A DNA stretch of 44,651 bases from Pectinatus frisingensis (GCF_015732285.1 NZ_WIQU01000034.1:1-44651); one strand, 5' to 3'. Positions 18,418-27,585 are shown, counted from the first letter of the stretch. Numbers and translations: made by a program. The notes: generated from the sequence alone by a model not told the origin.

Positions 18418-18438
18418 AGAGGAAACAGTGTTTCCTCT
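18418..18438 (+). terminator. Terminator after the NlpC/P60 gene
   Basis: AGAGGAAACA (18418-18427) and TGTTTCCTCT (18429-18438) form a perfect stem followed by TTTTTTT. This is a strong intrinsic terminator on the plus strand. Confidence 0.9.
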
Positions 18439-18680
18439 TTTTTTATTTGGCATCTCCTTTATTAAAATTAAAGCATAAAATATTAAACTGTGCTCTTGCA
18501 ACAGATTTTTATTTTATGCTTTAATTATTTCAAATAAACTTTTCAATGTATTTTATACCTATTTCGCATTTGCTATAATGGTGTTATTTTTGCTATAATA
18601 TGTAAAATAATATTTTATAGTATTACTATATTTTCTAAAAATGATAAAAAATAATACTATCAATAATATTAAACTTATTT

Positions 18681-18720
18681 TATTATGTTAAACAGTTTAT
18701 GTCTGCTGTTTAACATAATA
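18681..18720 (+). repeat. Perfect 15-bp inverted repeat upstream of the sensor kinase
   Basis: TATTATGTTAAACAG (18681-18695) is matched exactly by its complement at 18706-18720 around a 10-nt loop. It lies 28 nt before the kinase ATG. There is no T-tract, so it is an operator, an RNA stem in the leader, or a weak terminator. The rest of 18439-18747 is AT-rich, with several TATAAT-like boxes (for example near 18572 and 18593) and no other gene that I can see. Confidence 0.6.
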
Positions 18721-18747
18721 TTAGTTTGGAGCTGATATTGGATAATC

Positions 18748-20169
18748 ATGACTAATAATAACTTACTTGAACTTTGTCGCAATACTACCAATCTCAGTGC
18801 CACACAAATAAATCTTCTGCAGCGTATCGAGCGAATTCTACCTTTTACCGCTGATTTGACCATGGCCAATATAGGATTATTTATATACGCTAAAAGCAGT
18901 GACAAATTTCTCATAGCAGACTATATTAAACCACATACGGCATACACCCCTTTTCATCATAGCCGGATTGGTTGTTTTCGTAAAGTTCAAGAAGAACCAT
19001 TAATAAAATACACTATGGAAACCGGTAAAAGCATGCAGGGGAAAAGAGAATGGAGCTGGGGCAAATTCATCGAAATGCACACAGAAGCTATTTTTGACTC
19101 TTTTGGTGTGGTAGCCGTTGTAAGTTTTGAAATGCAGCCCACTGTTGCTAAAGTAGATGGTTATTCTTATTTATACAAAACAGCCTGTTCTTTACTGTCA
19201 TATTCACATAAAACACTTGATATTTCCATGTTTCATCCACTTGCATCAAGTGATGGTATTATAATAGCTGATAAAAATAACCGTATTGTATTTGCCAATT
19301 CGGCCGCCATAAAAATTTACAACATCTTAGGTGTAAACAATCTGATTGGCTATCATCTATTTGACCATCAACTATCGCACCGAATAATAAAAGAAACTAT
19401 ATCAAGTGACCGGCCATATGAAAGAGAACTGACTGCCGACAGCATAACCATTGTAAAACGGGATATCCCGATACAATCCGGTGGCAGTCTCATCTGTCGG
19501 ATTGTGATTGTTTCAGATGTTACCGAAGTAAGGAAAAAAGATAAAGAACTTCTAATAAAATCTGCCGTCATTCAGGAAATACATCACCGTGTAAAAAACA
19601 ACTTACAGACTATTGCCAGTTTGCTGCGTTTGCAGGCACGCCGCACACAATCACAAGAAGTAAAAGATGCCCTTAAGGAAAGTGTTAATCGAATACTCAG
19701 TATATCAGTAGTACACGAATTCCTGTCACAACAACAAGATGAGGTTATTGATGTCACTCAGGTAACTAAAAATATTTTAACTCTTATTTCCCAAAACATG
19801 CTGCGTCCCGACTTTAATCTCACTACAAAATTTTCTGGTGGAACAATAATACTACCATCCCAGCAGGCGAGCAATTTAGCGCTTATTGTAAATGAATTGA
19901 TCCTAAATTCATTAGAACATGCTTTCTCACACGTTCATGAAGGGACCATCGGTTTAACTATAACACGTACTACTGATAAATATATTCTCGATTTATACGA
20001 TGACGGACCCGGTCTGCCGGAAGGATTTGAAAAAAAGCAATCACAATCACTCGGACTTCAGATAGTAAAAACACTTATTGAAGATGATATGAATGGCAAA
20101 TTTGAGCTTTATAACAGCAATGGAACTCATGCTAAAATAACAATTCCGCAAAATATTAGGAGTGATTAA
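18748..20169 (+). CDS. pdtaS: PdtaS-like sensor histidine kinase (HisKA_2)
   Basis: This is a 473-residue soluble two-component kinase. A GAF-like domain spans about 25-150 and a PAS-like domain about 158-260. The HisKA_2 box EIHHRVKNNLQ places the phosphorylated His at 280. The HATPase domain follows with NELILNSLEHAF (N box), DDGPGLPEGF (G1) and SLGLQIVKTL (G2). No membrane segment is seen, so the signal should be cytoplasmic. HisKA_2 kinases of this layout pair with ANTAR regulators, as here with the gene 5 nt downstream. GGAG lies about 15 nt before the ATG, a long spacing. The signal is unknown. The symbol follows the mycobacterial homologue by domain layout only. Confidence 0.85.
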   Translation: MTNNNLLELCRNTTNLSATQINLLQRIERILPFTADLTMANIGLFIYAKSSDKFLIADYIKPHTAYTPFHHSRIGCFRKVQEEPLIKYTMETGKSMQGKREWSWGKFIEMHTEAIFDSFGVVAVVSFEMQPTVAKVDGYSYLYKTACSLLSYSHKTLDISMFHPLASSDGIIIADKNNRIVFANSAAIKIYNILGVNNLIGYHLFDHQLSHRIIKETISSDRPYERELTADSITIVKRDIPIQSGGSLICRIVIVSDVTEVRKKDKELLIKSAVIQEIHHRVKNNLQTIASLLRLQARRTQSQEVKDALKESVNRILSISVVHEFLSQQQDEVIDVTQVTKNILTLISQNMLRPDFNLTTKFSGGTIILPSQQASNLALIVNELILNSLEHAFSHVHEGTIGLTITRTTDKYILDLYDDGPGLPEGFEKKQSQSLGLQIVKTLIEDDMNGKFELYNSNGTHAKITIPQNIRSD

Positions 20170-20174
20170 TTCCA

Positions 20175-20759
20175 ATGAATAAATTAAAAATCGTCATTGC
20201 AGATAATGAATCCATTATCAGGATGGATCTGAAAGAACTATTAGAGGAAGCTGGGCATAACGTTGTTGGTGAAGCTTCTAACGGGAAAAAAGCTGTAGAA
20301 TTAACAAAAAAATATCGACCTGACCTGGTGATAATGGATATAAAAATGCCAGAAATGGATGGCATAACTGCCGCTAAAATAATTGACGATGAAAAAATTG
20401 CTCCGGTTCTCTTACTTACCGCTTTCAGCCAGGCCGACATCGTGGAAAAAGCTAAACATTCCGGTGTACTGGCCTATCTAGTAAAGCCTGTAAGAGAGGA
20501 CAATCTTTTTCCGGCTATGGAAATTGCCCTGACTCGTTTCAAAGAAATACAACAATTGGAACTGGAACTTTCCGATGTTAAAAATTCTTTAGAAATGCGC
20601 AAGACCCTGGACAGAGCAAAAGGCATACTAATGGATGCTTATAATCTCAGTGAATCAGAAGCATATCGCCGTATTCAGCAGTACAGTATGGCAAAGCGCA
20701 AAACAATAAAAGAAATTGCTGAGGCAATAGTTCGTTCAACAATAAAAAACCGACCTTAA
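20175..20759 (+). CDS. pdtaR: PdtaR/EutV-like response regulator with ANTAR RNA-binding domain
   Basis: This 194-residue regulator has a receiver domain at residues 1-120, with Asp55 as phosphoacceptor (IMDIKMPEMDG), Thr82 and Lys104. An ANTAR domain occupies about 135-190 (LDRAKGILMDAYNLSESEAYRRIQQ...KTIKEIAEAI). ANTAR domains bind paired hexaloop RNA hairpins and prevent transcription termination. It overlaps the kinase's transcript and is almost certainly its target. AGGAG is about 12 nt before the ATG. No ethanolamine genes are near, so this is not an eut cluster. The RNA targets may include the leader of the following carboxyltransferase gene, which contains a loop with A1 and G4. Confidence 0.9.
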   Translation: MNKLKIVIADNESIIRMDLKELLEEAGHNVVGEASNGKKAVELTKKYRPDLVIMDIKMPEMDGITAAKIIDDEKIAPVLLLTAFSQADIVEKAKHSGVLAYLVKPVREDNLFPAMEIALTRFKEIQQLELELSDVKNSLEMRKTLDRAKGILMDAYNLSESEAYRRIQQYSMAKRKTIKEIAEAIVRSTIKNRP

Positions 20760-20845
20760 ATATTGTTTACAATTATCTAATAACTCAGTACAATAAATTG
20801 TATTTATTGTTTAGATAAATATTGTTAAAAAAATCACATTAACGA

Positions 20846-20874
20846 TTGACAACGCAAATAATAATATCTATACT
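20846..20874 (+). promoter_or_regulatory. Promoter of the carboxyltransferase gene
   Basis: TTGACA (20846-20851) and TATACT (20869-20874) with a 17-bp spacer form a near-consensus sigma-A promoter. This predicts a leader of roughly 110 nt before the ATG, long enough for RNA-level control. Confidence 0.85.
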
Positions 20875-20889
20875 GTATTTAGGCTGTTT

Positions 20890-20927
20890 AGTAAAAATAT
20901 TCAGGGAAGAATTATACTATTTTTACT
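20890..20927 (+). repeat. Leader hairpin with nested A1/G4 hexaloop
   Basis: AGTAAAAATA (20890-20899) and TATTTTTACT (20918-20927) form a perfect 10-bp stem. Nested inside is ATTC-AGGGAA-GAAT (20899-20912), a small stem with a six-base loop having A at position 1 and G at position 4, the ANTAR-recognition rule. I could not find a convincing second hairpin with the same rule or an intrinsic terminator, both of which a classical ANTAR target has. Confidence 0.4.
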
Positions 20928-20990
20928 TACAATAACAATGCGCATTACAATTCAATTGTATACTAATAAAAGGAGTTGTTTTTTTTAATT

Positions 20991-22451
20991 ATGGCAAAAG
21001 TTAAGATTACTGAAACAGTACTACGTGATGGTCATCAATCTCTTTTAGCCACTCGTATGAGCCTCGCTCAAATGCTTCCTCAACTGAGCGCGCTTGACGC
21101 GATTGGTTATAAATCTCTTGAAGCATGGGGCGGTGCAACATTTGACAGTTGTCTGCGTTTTCTAGATGAAGATCCTTGGGAACGTCTTGATACTTTAAAA
21201 GCTAATCTGAAAACTCCTATTCAGATGCTGTTGCGTGGCCAAAATCTTTTAGGTTACAATCATTATCCTGATGATGTTGTCCGTGCTTTTGTAAAAAAAG
21301 CTGCCCAGCATGGTATTGGTGTATTTCGTATTTTCGATGCCCTTAATGACACTCGTAATTTAAAAACAGCCATTGATGCCGCTAAAGAAGCAAAAAAAGA
21401 AGTAGAACATTCCGTTGAAGTACAAGGTTGCCTTGTTTATACTATTGGTGGTCCACATACTACAAAGGAATTTGCCAAATTAGCTAAAGAACTTGATCAT
21501 ATGGGTGTAGATTCTATCTGCATTAAAGATATGTCCGGTCTATTAAAACCATATACGGCTTCTGAACTTGTCAAAGAACTTAAAGCTGCTACTAAATTAC
21601 CGATTCAGCTCCATACTCACTGCACCAGCGGCTTTGGCTTCATGACTTATTTAAAGGCCATTGAAGCAGGTGTTGATGTAGTTGACTGTGCATTATCACC
21701 ATTCTCTATGGATACTTCCCAGCCTTGTACGGAAACTATGGTAGCTACACTCGAAGGAACTGAGTACGATACTGGTCTTGATCGTAAGGCTATGACTCCT
21801 ATCGCTAAGTATTTCCTTGGTGTGAAACAGGATATTATTAAGAAATTCCATCTCAAAGGCTACTTTGATGTTAATCCTAATGTTCTTGATTTCCAGATAC
21901 CGGGCGGTATGCTTTCTAATCTTGTAAATCAACTGAAAGAACAAGGCATGGAAGACAAATACCAGGATCTGCTTGATGAAATGCCACGTGTCCGTGCTGA
22001 TGTCGGCTATCCTCCTCTCGTTACTCCTTCAAGCCAGATCGTTGGTACAATGGCTACAATGAATGTAATGACAGGAGAACGTTACAAGATGGTGCCAAAA
22101 GAATTTAAAGACTTAGCTCGTGGTAAATTTGGTCACACTCCTGCGCCAGTCAGTCAGGAATTGCTTGACAAAATCGGTATAAAGAAAGAAGATCTTATTA
22201 CTTGCCGTCCTGCTGATTTACTTGAACCGGGTATGGCCAAATTCAAGACTGAATTGGCTGGCAAAGGTTATCCACATGCCAGTGAAGAAGATATATTATC
22301 CTATGCGCTCTTCCCTCAGGTTGCTGAAGAATTCTTTAAAAAACGCACTGTTAAGAAGCTTGCCGGACTTGGCCGTGCCAACGCCAGCGATGAAGATGTA
22401 TTGCTTTATAATCTTGACCCTAAAGTGGCTGAAAATTTCTTTAAAGCTTGA
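20991..22451 (+). CDS. Carboxyltransferase subunit (pyruvate carboxylase B / OadA / transcarboxylase 5S family)
   Basis: This 486-residue protein moves a carboxyl group between biotin and pyruvate/oxaloacetate. The TIM barrel begins with ETVLRDGHQSL. LRGQN, KDMSGLLKPY and LHTHCTSG supply metal and substrate residues, and a PYC-OADA second domain follows. No biotinyl domain (AMKM) is present, so it needs a separate biotin carrier protein, as in Na+-pumping decarboxylases or methylmalonyl-CoA carboxyltransferase. The C-terminal segment ASEEDILSYALFPQVAEEFF recurs 35 codons later as ASDEDVLLYNLDPKVAENFF. I choose ATG 20991. The TTG at 20976 abuts the AGGAG. The spacing from AGGAG to the ATG is about 15 nt, unusually long. 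Strong CGT usage suggests high expression. Confidence 0.9.
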   Translation: MAKVKITETVLRDGHQSLLATRMSLAQMLPQLSALDAIGYKSLEAWGGATFDSCLRFLDEDPWERLDTLKANLKTPIQMLLRGQNLLGYNHYPDDVVRAFVKKAAQHGIGVFRIFDALNDTRNLKTAIDAAKEAKKEVEHSVEVQGCLVYTIGGPHTTKEFAKLAKELDHMGVDSICIKDMSGLLKPYTASELVKELKAATKLPIQLHTHCTSGFGFMTYLKAIEAGVDVVDCALSPFSMDTSQPCTETMVATLEGTEYDTGLDRKAMTPIAKYFLGVKQDIIKKFHLKGYFDVNPNVLDFQIPGGMLSNLVNQLKEQGMEDKYQDLLDEMPRVRADVGYPPLVTPSSQIVGTMATMNVMTGERYKMVPKEFKDLARGKFGHTPAPVSQELLDKIGIKKEDLITCRPADLLEPGMAKFKTELAGKGYPHASEEDILSYALFPQVAEEFFKKRTVKKLAGLGRANASDEDVLLYNLDPKVAENFFKA

Positions 22452-22480
22452 TTTAAAATTTGATAAGTATTATTTTTCTA

Positions 22481-22519
22481 TATAAAAGAGCCCTGCCGTG
22501 GTGGCAGGGCTCTTTTATA
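22481..22519 (+). terminator. Terminator after the carboxyltransferase gene
   Basis: TATAAAAGAGCCCTGCC (22481-22497) and its exact complement (22503-22519) form a 17-bp stem with a 5-nt loop. The arm end TCTTTTATA provides the T-rich tail. The symmetrical form may also stop minus-strand transcripts from ftsH. Confidence 0.9.
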
Positions 22520-22586
22520 TCTATATATACTGTGTCTTTATTGAACTTTACTAATCGAATCTGGTCAGCAGTCTATAAAAGTCTTT

Positions 22587-22630
22587 ATAAAAAAAGCGCT
22601 GTAATATTATACTGCCACATTACAACGCCA
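22587..22630 (-). terminator. Terminator after ftsH
   Basis: On the minus strand a GCGTTGTAAT arm (22628-22619) and ATTACAGCGC arm (22605-22596) pair with one mismatch, followed by TTTTTTT (22595-22589). This terminates the divIC-ftsH operon. Confidence 0.8.
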
Positions 22631-22655
22631 ACTTACTGTACAAATTTTTATTTTC

Positions 22656-24635
22656 TTACTTGTTATTTGCCGTTACATTATAATCGAACTTAGGTGTACT
22701 ATCTACCGCTTTCCCATCAGATTTGGCTGGTTGAGCAACTTCATCAGTATCAGTTGCTGAAATCGGTTCATTATTCCCGTTTAAATTTGTCGTATTATTA
22801 TCATCGTTATTTTCATTATCTTCATCTTCACTCAACTTACCTGTTTCCATGAGTTCCTTTAATTGAGCAGCAGATAATGTTTCATGTTCAATAAGCTTTT
22901 TAGCCAATAAATGAAGCTTATCAATATTTTCCACAATTAAAGTGCGACATTCTTCATAAGCCTCTTCAATATACCGGCGCACTTCCTTATCAATTTCACA
23001 GGCGACTTCTTCACTATAATTTCGTTGATTATTAAAATCACGTCCCAGGAATACCTGATGATCATTACCCTCACCAAATGATATTGGTCCTAATACGTCA
23101 CTCATACCATACTGCATAATCATATCTCTGACTATACGTGAAGCCTGTTTAATGTCATTTTGAGCTCCTGTGCTGATTTCCTTGAGAATAACTTCTTCTG
23201 CAACACGGCCACCCAGCGTAACCTTTAATTGATCAACTAACTCGCTGCGCGTACGATAAGAACGATCTTCCTTTGGTAAACTCAACGTATAACCACCAGC
23301 ACGACCACGCGGAATAATAGTAACCTTATGAACCGGATCAGCATTCTTCAGCAACAATCCGACTAATGCATGCCCTCCTTCATGATAAGCAGTGAGTCGT
23401 TTATCTTTGTCACTTATAACTTTTGATTTTCTTTCCGGTCCGACCATCACTCGCTCAATTGATTCTTCCAACTCACTCATGCCAATTGTTTTCTTATCAC
23501 GACGAGCCGATAATAGTGCTCCTTCATTTATTAAGTTGCTTAAATCGGCCCCTGTAAATCCAGGTGTCTGTCGAGCCAAAATTCCCAAATCGACATTCTT
23601 ATCCAAAGGTTTATTTCTGGAATGTACCTTCAAAATAGCCGTACGTCCCTTTATATCAGGACGGTCAACTACAATCTGTCTGTCAAAACGACCTGGACGT
23701 AAAAGAGCCGGATCCAATATATCAGGACGATTAGTAGCAGCTATAATAATTATTCCTTCATTGGCTGCAAATCCGTCCATTTCCACTAACAGCTGATTCA
23801 GCGTCTGTTCACGTTCATCGTGCCCGCCGCCGAGACCGGCGCCACGTTGTCGTCCTACTGCATCAATTTCATCGATGAACACAATACATGGAGCGTTCTT
23901 CTTAGCCTGATCAAATAAATCTCGTACACGTGAAGCCCCTACACCGACGAACATTTCCACGAAATCAGAACCGCTTATGGTAAAGAACGGCACTCCTGCT
24001 TCACCTGCAACAGCCTTAGCTAAAAGTGTTTTCCCTGTACCTGGAGGGCCAAACAACAACACTCCTTTAGGAATACGCGCCCCTAAATCATTAAATTTTT
24101 TCGGATGTTTAAGAAACTCCACCACTTCTTCTAATTCTTGTTTAGCCTCATCAGCACCAGCCACATCATTAAAAGTAACTTTTACTTTATTATTATTCAT
24201 CTTTGCCCGGCTTTTACCAAAAGACATTACTCGGTTACCGCCGCCTTGTGTCTGCTGCATAATGAAGAACCAGACACCAATGAGAAGAAGAATTGGCAAA
24301 ATAGACGTAAATATAGTAGTCCACCAAGGTGTATCAGGTGGATTTTCCGCCTTTATATCCACACCATTTGCCGCAAGTTTTGTCAACAATGAATTGTCAC
24401 TATTAGGATACGTCGGAACGATAGTAGTAAATTCCGTTCCATCGGACAATGTTCCTGTTATAGTATTATCGAGAATAGTCACTTTTGTGATATTTTTCGC
24501 ATCTACCTGCTGTAAAAACGCAGTGTAATTTATTTCCGGTTTTTTTGTAGTATTATTATGAAAATAATCTATTATTGAAAATGCTATCAATATGATTAAC
24601 ACATAGAAGCCAGCATTCCGCAGAAACTTATTCAA
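22656..24635 (-). CDS. ftsH: ATP-dependent zinc metalloprotease FtsH
   Basis: FtsH is a 659-residue membrane AAA+ protease for membrane-protein quality control and short-lived regulators. Two transmembrane segments (about 8-25 and 110-130) flank an external domain. Walker A GPPGTGKT lies near 195, and the SRH and pore motif FVGVGAS are present. The zinc site HEGGH lies near 417-421, with Gly in place of the more usual Ala but HExxH intact. The C-terminal tail is acidic and Asn-rich, a low-complexity extension of about 60 residues. The start is TTG at 24635, with AAGGAGG 8 nt upstream. It follows hpt, as in Bacillus. Confidence 0.96.
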   Translation of the reverse strand: MNKFLRNAGFYVLIILIAFSIIDYFHNNTTKKPEINYTAFLQQVDAKNITKVTILDNTITGTLSDGTEFTTIVPTYPNSDNSLLTKLAANGVDIKAENPPDTPWWTTIFTSILPILLLIGVWFFIMQQTQGGGNRVMSFGKSRAKMNNNKVKVTFNDVAGADEAKQELEEVVEFLKHPKKFNDLGARIPKGVLLFGPPGTGKTLLAKAVAGEAGVPFFTISGSDFVEMFVGVGASRVRDLFDQAKKNAPCIVFIDEIDAVGRQRGAGLGGGHDEREQTLNQLLVEMDGFAANEGIIIIAATNRPDILDPALLRPGRFDRQIVVDRPDIKGRTAILKVHSRNKPLDKNVDLGILARQTPGFTGADLSNLINEGALLSARRDKKTIGMSELEESIERVMVGPERKSKVISDKDKRLTAYHEGGHALVGLLLKNADPVHKVTIIPRGRAGGYTLSLPKEDRSYRTRSELVDQLKVTLGGRVAEEVILKEISTGAQNDIKQASRIVRDMIMQYGMSDVLGPISFGEGNDHQVFLGRDFNNQRNYSEEVACEIDKEVRRYIEEAYEECRTLIVENIDKLHLLAKKLIEHETLSAAQLKELMETGKLSEDEDNENNDDNNTTNLNGNNEPISATDTDEVAQPAKSDGKAVDSTPKFDYNVTANNK

Positions 24636-24727
24636 TATTTAATCCTCCTTATTATAGTACCTTATTTGTATAAAGCCTATGGAACAACATTATATCATCA
24701 AATATTGTTTTTCTCAATTCCCTAGCA

Positions 24728-25264
24728 TTAAGCGTAAACTGATTTTTTTAAGACGCCAATGTAAGGCAGATTACGATATCGACTCGCATAATCAAGCCCA
24801 TATCCAACAATAAACTCATCTGGAACATCAAAACCTATATAATCTCCCGTAAGATCAGTTCTTCGTCCTTCAGGTTTATTAAGCATAGCGCAAAGCTTCA
24901 CACTAGCAGCTTTTCTATGTTCAAAATTATTTTTTAAATATTTTAAAGTCAATCCTGAATCTATAATATCTTCCACTATTATCACATGTTTATTCTCTAT
25001 ATCAGTATCAATATCCTTCAAAATCCTTACAGTTCCACTTGTTTTTGTGGTAATACCATAACTCGATGCTGCCATAAAGTCAAATTTTACGGGAATTTTT
25101 ATCTCTCTTATCAGATCAGCAAAAAAAACAATAGCCCCTTTTAAAATTCCAACTGTAACTATTTCCTTACCAGCATAATCAGCACTTATTTTTTCACCTA
25201 ATTCGTGAACACGTGCCTGTATCTGTTCTGGAGTAAACAAAATTTTTTCTAGATCACTGTGCAT
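24728..25264 (-). CDS. hpt: Hypoxanthine phosphoribosyltransferase
   Basis: This 178-residue purine-salvage enzyme converts hypoxanthine (and guanine) with PRPP into IMP or GMP. The PRPP-binding motif VIIVEDIIDSG is at residues 94-104. GILKGAIVFFADL near 40-52 is the phosphate-binding loop, and IGFDVPDEFIVGYGLDYA near 145-162 is the base-binding tail. It lies between tilS and ftsH, matching the Bacillus tilS-hprT-ftsH order. GGCGGA precedes the ATG. Confidence 0.95.
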   Translation of the reverse strand: MHSDLEKILFTPEQIQARVHELGEKISADYAGKEIVTVGILKGAIVFFADLIREIKIPVKFDFMAASSYGITTKTSGTVRILKDIDTDIENKHVIIVEDIIDSGLTLKYLKNNFEHRKAASVKLCAMLNKPEGRRTDLTGDYIGFDVPDEFIVGYGLDYASRYRNLPYIGVLKKSVYA

Positions 25265-25318
25265 TAAAATCCGCCTTTCATTTATGGGGTTTTATAGAGC
25301 TATTATTTATAAAGTTTA

Positions 25319-26686
25319 TTATATTATAGTGAGTTTTACGAAATCAACAGTTGCCGCTGTAGGAATATAACGATTGTCCTGCTGAATCCCTGCAACCCAG
25401 ACAATCCCTCCCGCATCACAAACCAATGGTATTTTATCTCTTTTTTCGCGAGGTATTTTATTATCAATAAACAAATCTTTTAACTTTTTACGTCCATTCA
25501 TTCCCCTAGGATAAAAAAAATCACCATTTTTTCTAAATCGTACAAACAGCGGCACTTGTAATTTACCGATATCGACATAGCACTCATTTCTATCGGCTGC
25601 CACTTTATTAAAAGATATTTTTTCAGCAATTATACGGTTTTTACCACCGGCCAGATTTAATTCTCCCGGTATTGACAATTTTAGTGGACTAATTTCTTGA
25701 ACATTTATTACAACGACCGATGTAACTATTAATTTATCATATTCTACTTTAATTATTACACCATGTGGTAAATTAATCTGTGAACCTGTTCTTGCTTGTT
25801 CTATTAAAGACAACGCGGCTTCTATATGTACACTTTCTATATCTTTCGATCCGGTATGCAGTCTCGTGACTGCCATTCGAACTATTTCACGCTGTATTGC
25901 AATATGCTGTTGCTTCAGCGTTGTTATATTTATACTTATCCGGTCGGTTTGATTTATTGTACATTGCTCATACACTTTTGTTGCATATTCCACAACAAAA
26001 TCATTCATATCCTTGATTAAAACCGCTGAGCGAACAACAGACATCTCTATATTAGGATTATATTCATGCAGCAGCGGCAATAATTTCAAACGGATATTAT
26101 TGCGAGTATATACCAATTCTTCATTCGTAATATCATGCCGTGGCAACAATTCGTGATTTTGGCAATATCTTTCTATTGCAGTGCGTGAACAATTCAAAAG
26201 CGGCCTTATTATTCCGTTAGACTTGGGCTGCATACCTGACAATCCCGGTGCCCCTGCACCTCTTACAAAATGCATTAAAACAGTTTCTACCTGATCCCGG
26301 CGGTTATGCGCCACAGCAATAGAATCACAATTAAGTTTTTTGCTCATATCATACAAAAATCTGTACCTCAGTTCACGTGCCGCAAGTTCTAAAGAAATTT
26401 TACGTTGTTGAGCATACCCGCATGCATCAACATTACATAAATAAAAGGGAATGTTATGATTATGACAAAAATCTTTCACAAAATCAGCATCATCAATTGA
26501 TGATGCCCCTCTAATGCCATGCTCAACATGTGCCACAAATAATTTTAAATCAAACTTTACTGCCAGCCGAAGAAATATATGTACCATACACAATGAATCA
26601 GGTCCGCCAGAGCAAGCCAGCAAGATACGATTTCCCATGGAAAAAAGATTATATTTTTTGTTAAATCTCAATACTTGTTTTAACAT
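25319..26686 (-). CDS. tilS: tRNA(Ile)-lysidine synthase TilS
   Basis: It changes the wobble cytidine of the CAU-anticodon tRNA-Ile to lysidine, so that it reads AUA as isoleucine; it is normally essential. The PP-loop ATP motif is SGGPDS at residues 26-31, with HVEHGIRGASSIDDA and AVAHNRRDQVET completing the N-type ATPase site. The C-terminal tRNA-binding domains follow (FFYPRGMNGRKKLKDLFIDNKIPREKRD). It has 455 residues, normal for Firmicutes. The start ATG has CAGGAGAAA upstream. It ends 54 nt before hpt. Confidence 0.95.
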   Translation of the reverse strand: MLKQVLRFNKKYNLFSMGNRILLACSGGPDSLCMVHIFLRLAVKFDLKLFVAHVEHGIRGASSIDDADFVKDFCHNHNIPFYLCNVDACGYAQQRKISLELAARELRYRFLYDMSKKLNCDSIAVAHNRRDQVETVLMHFVRGAGAPGLSGMQPKSNGIIRPLLNCSRTAIERYCQNHELLPRHDITNEELVYTRNNIRLKLLPLLHEYNPNIEMSVVRSAVLIKDMNDFVVEYATKVYEQCTINQTDRISINITTLKQQHIAIQREIVRMAVTRLHTGSKDIESVHIEAALSLIEQARTGSQINLPHGVIIKVEYDKLIVTSVVVINVQEISPLKLSIPGELNLAGGKNRIIAEKISFNKVAADRNECYVDIGKLQVPLFVRFRKNGDFFYPRGMNGRKKLKDLFIDNKIPREKRDKIPLVCDAGGIVWVAGIQQDNRYIPTAATVDFVKLTII

Positions 26687-26714
26687 TTTTCTCCTGAACT
26701 ATCCATCTACATAT

Positions 26715-26744
26715 AAAAAGCACCCCATAAAATAAGAGTGCTTT
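26715..26744 (-). terminator. Terminator after yabR
   Basis: On the minus strand AAAGCACTC and GGGTGCTTT pair (26744-26736 with 26725-26717), followed by TTTTATATG. It lies between yabR and tilS, so tilS-hpt-ftsH may be partly uncoupled from divIC-yabR. Confidence 0.65.
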
Positions 26745-26758
26745 AGGAAAATCAAAAA

Positions 26759-27214
26759 TTATTCATAATGGCGTGAACCGCGTCCACCGCGCTTCGAATC
26801 AGTTTTTTTCCGCAAATCCGTAAGCTTCTCATCACTATCCTTCAAAAATCTGGATAATTTATCTTCAAAAGAGACCGGTCCTAAACTGCTCTGCCGGCGA
26901 AAATCATTGTTATTTTTGCGCGGTACAAATTTTGTTGAAGCCATATGAGGCTTAGATACAGCAGCCTGTTGGAGAGGTTTTTTTTCTTGAAGTTGCTTTA
27001 TAGATAGTCCAATCTTATTGCCGTCTATTGTCAGCACTTTAACTTTTACTTTATCATGCTCTTTAAGAAAGTCATGCACATCTTTAACGTATACATCGGC
27101 AACTTCTGATATATGAACCAAACCTACTTTGCCTCCGGGTAATTCAACAAACGCACCAAAGTTTGTTATTCCCGTTACCGTACCTTCAAGTACATTGCCA
27201 ACTTCAATTGACAT
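26759..27214 (-). CDS. yabR: S1 RNA-binding domain protein (YabR family)
   Basis: This 151-residue protein has one S1 domain at residues 1-72: GNVLEGTVTGITNFGAFVELPGGKVGLVHISE, then KVKVLTIDGNKIGLSIK. A basic, disordered tail rich in Arg, Lys and Gly follows. The family is conserved beside divIC in Firmicutes and resembles general stress protein 13. An RNA-binding or ribosome-associated role is inferred. AAGGAGG precedes the ATG. In spore formers spoIIE follows; here tilS does. Confidence 0.88.
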   Translation of the reverse strand: MSIEVGNVLEGTVTGITNFGAFVELPGGKVGLVHISEVADVYVKDVHDFLKEHDKVKVKVLTIDGNKIGLSIKQLQEKKPLQQAAVSKPHMASTKFVPRKNNNDFRRQSSLGPVSFEDKLSRFLKDSDEKLTDLRKKTDSKRGGRGSRHYE

Positions 27215-27306
27215 AAAATTATTGAATCCTCCTTAAATTTAAGCCATATTACTCGTATTATACCCTTAGAATATTAACAGTGTCAAGATAATAAACACTT
27301 TATCCC

Positions 27307-27585
27307 CTATTTTTTATTAGAAGAAACATAAGGAATTTCATCTTTTTTAGTCATGCCTAATTCTTCCCGGGCAATTTTTTCTATATACTGGGGATCTTCC
27401 AAGGCCTCTTTTTCCTGTTTAAGTTCTGCATTTTCCTTTTTTGCCTTTGCCAATTGTTTGTCAACAGCAATACGCTCTTGTGTTATATTATTTATGTATA
27501 TCTGTTGTTCAACAGCAACATATATAAAGTAACCGATAACTGCGACAGTAATAACGATAAAAATATTAAAGCGCCGTTTTTTCAC
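27307..27585 (-). CDS. divIC: Septum formation initiator DivIC/FtsB family protein
   Basis: This is a small bitopic membrane protein of the divisome. One transmembrane segment (FNIFIVITVAVIGYFIYVAV) is followed by a coiled coil rich in Lys, Glu and Ala (AKAKKENAELKQEKEALE), then the conserved YIEKIAREELGMTKKDEI end. DivIC/FtsB homologues bridge FtsL and DivIB/FtsQ to activate septal wall synthesis. Two GTG codons are possible. I prefer 27585, with AGGA about 10 nt upstream, over 27594, which lies too close to it. It leads the operon. Confidence 0.9.
   Translation of the reverse strand: MKKRRFNIFIVITVAVIGYFIYVAVEQQIYINNITQERIAVDKQLAKAKKENAELKQEKEALEDPQYIEKIAREELGMTKKDEIPYVSSNKK

Noticed and set aside
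18748-20759. Ethanolamine-utilisation regulators EutW/EutV
   Set aside because: The domain types fit, but there are no eut genes in the window. The kinase resembles the PdtaS layout equally well.
23977-24528. 183-codon open frame antisense to ftsH
   Set aside because: No start signal and no recognisable domain. ftsH is certain on the other strand.
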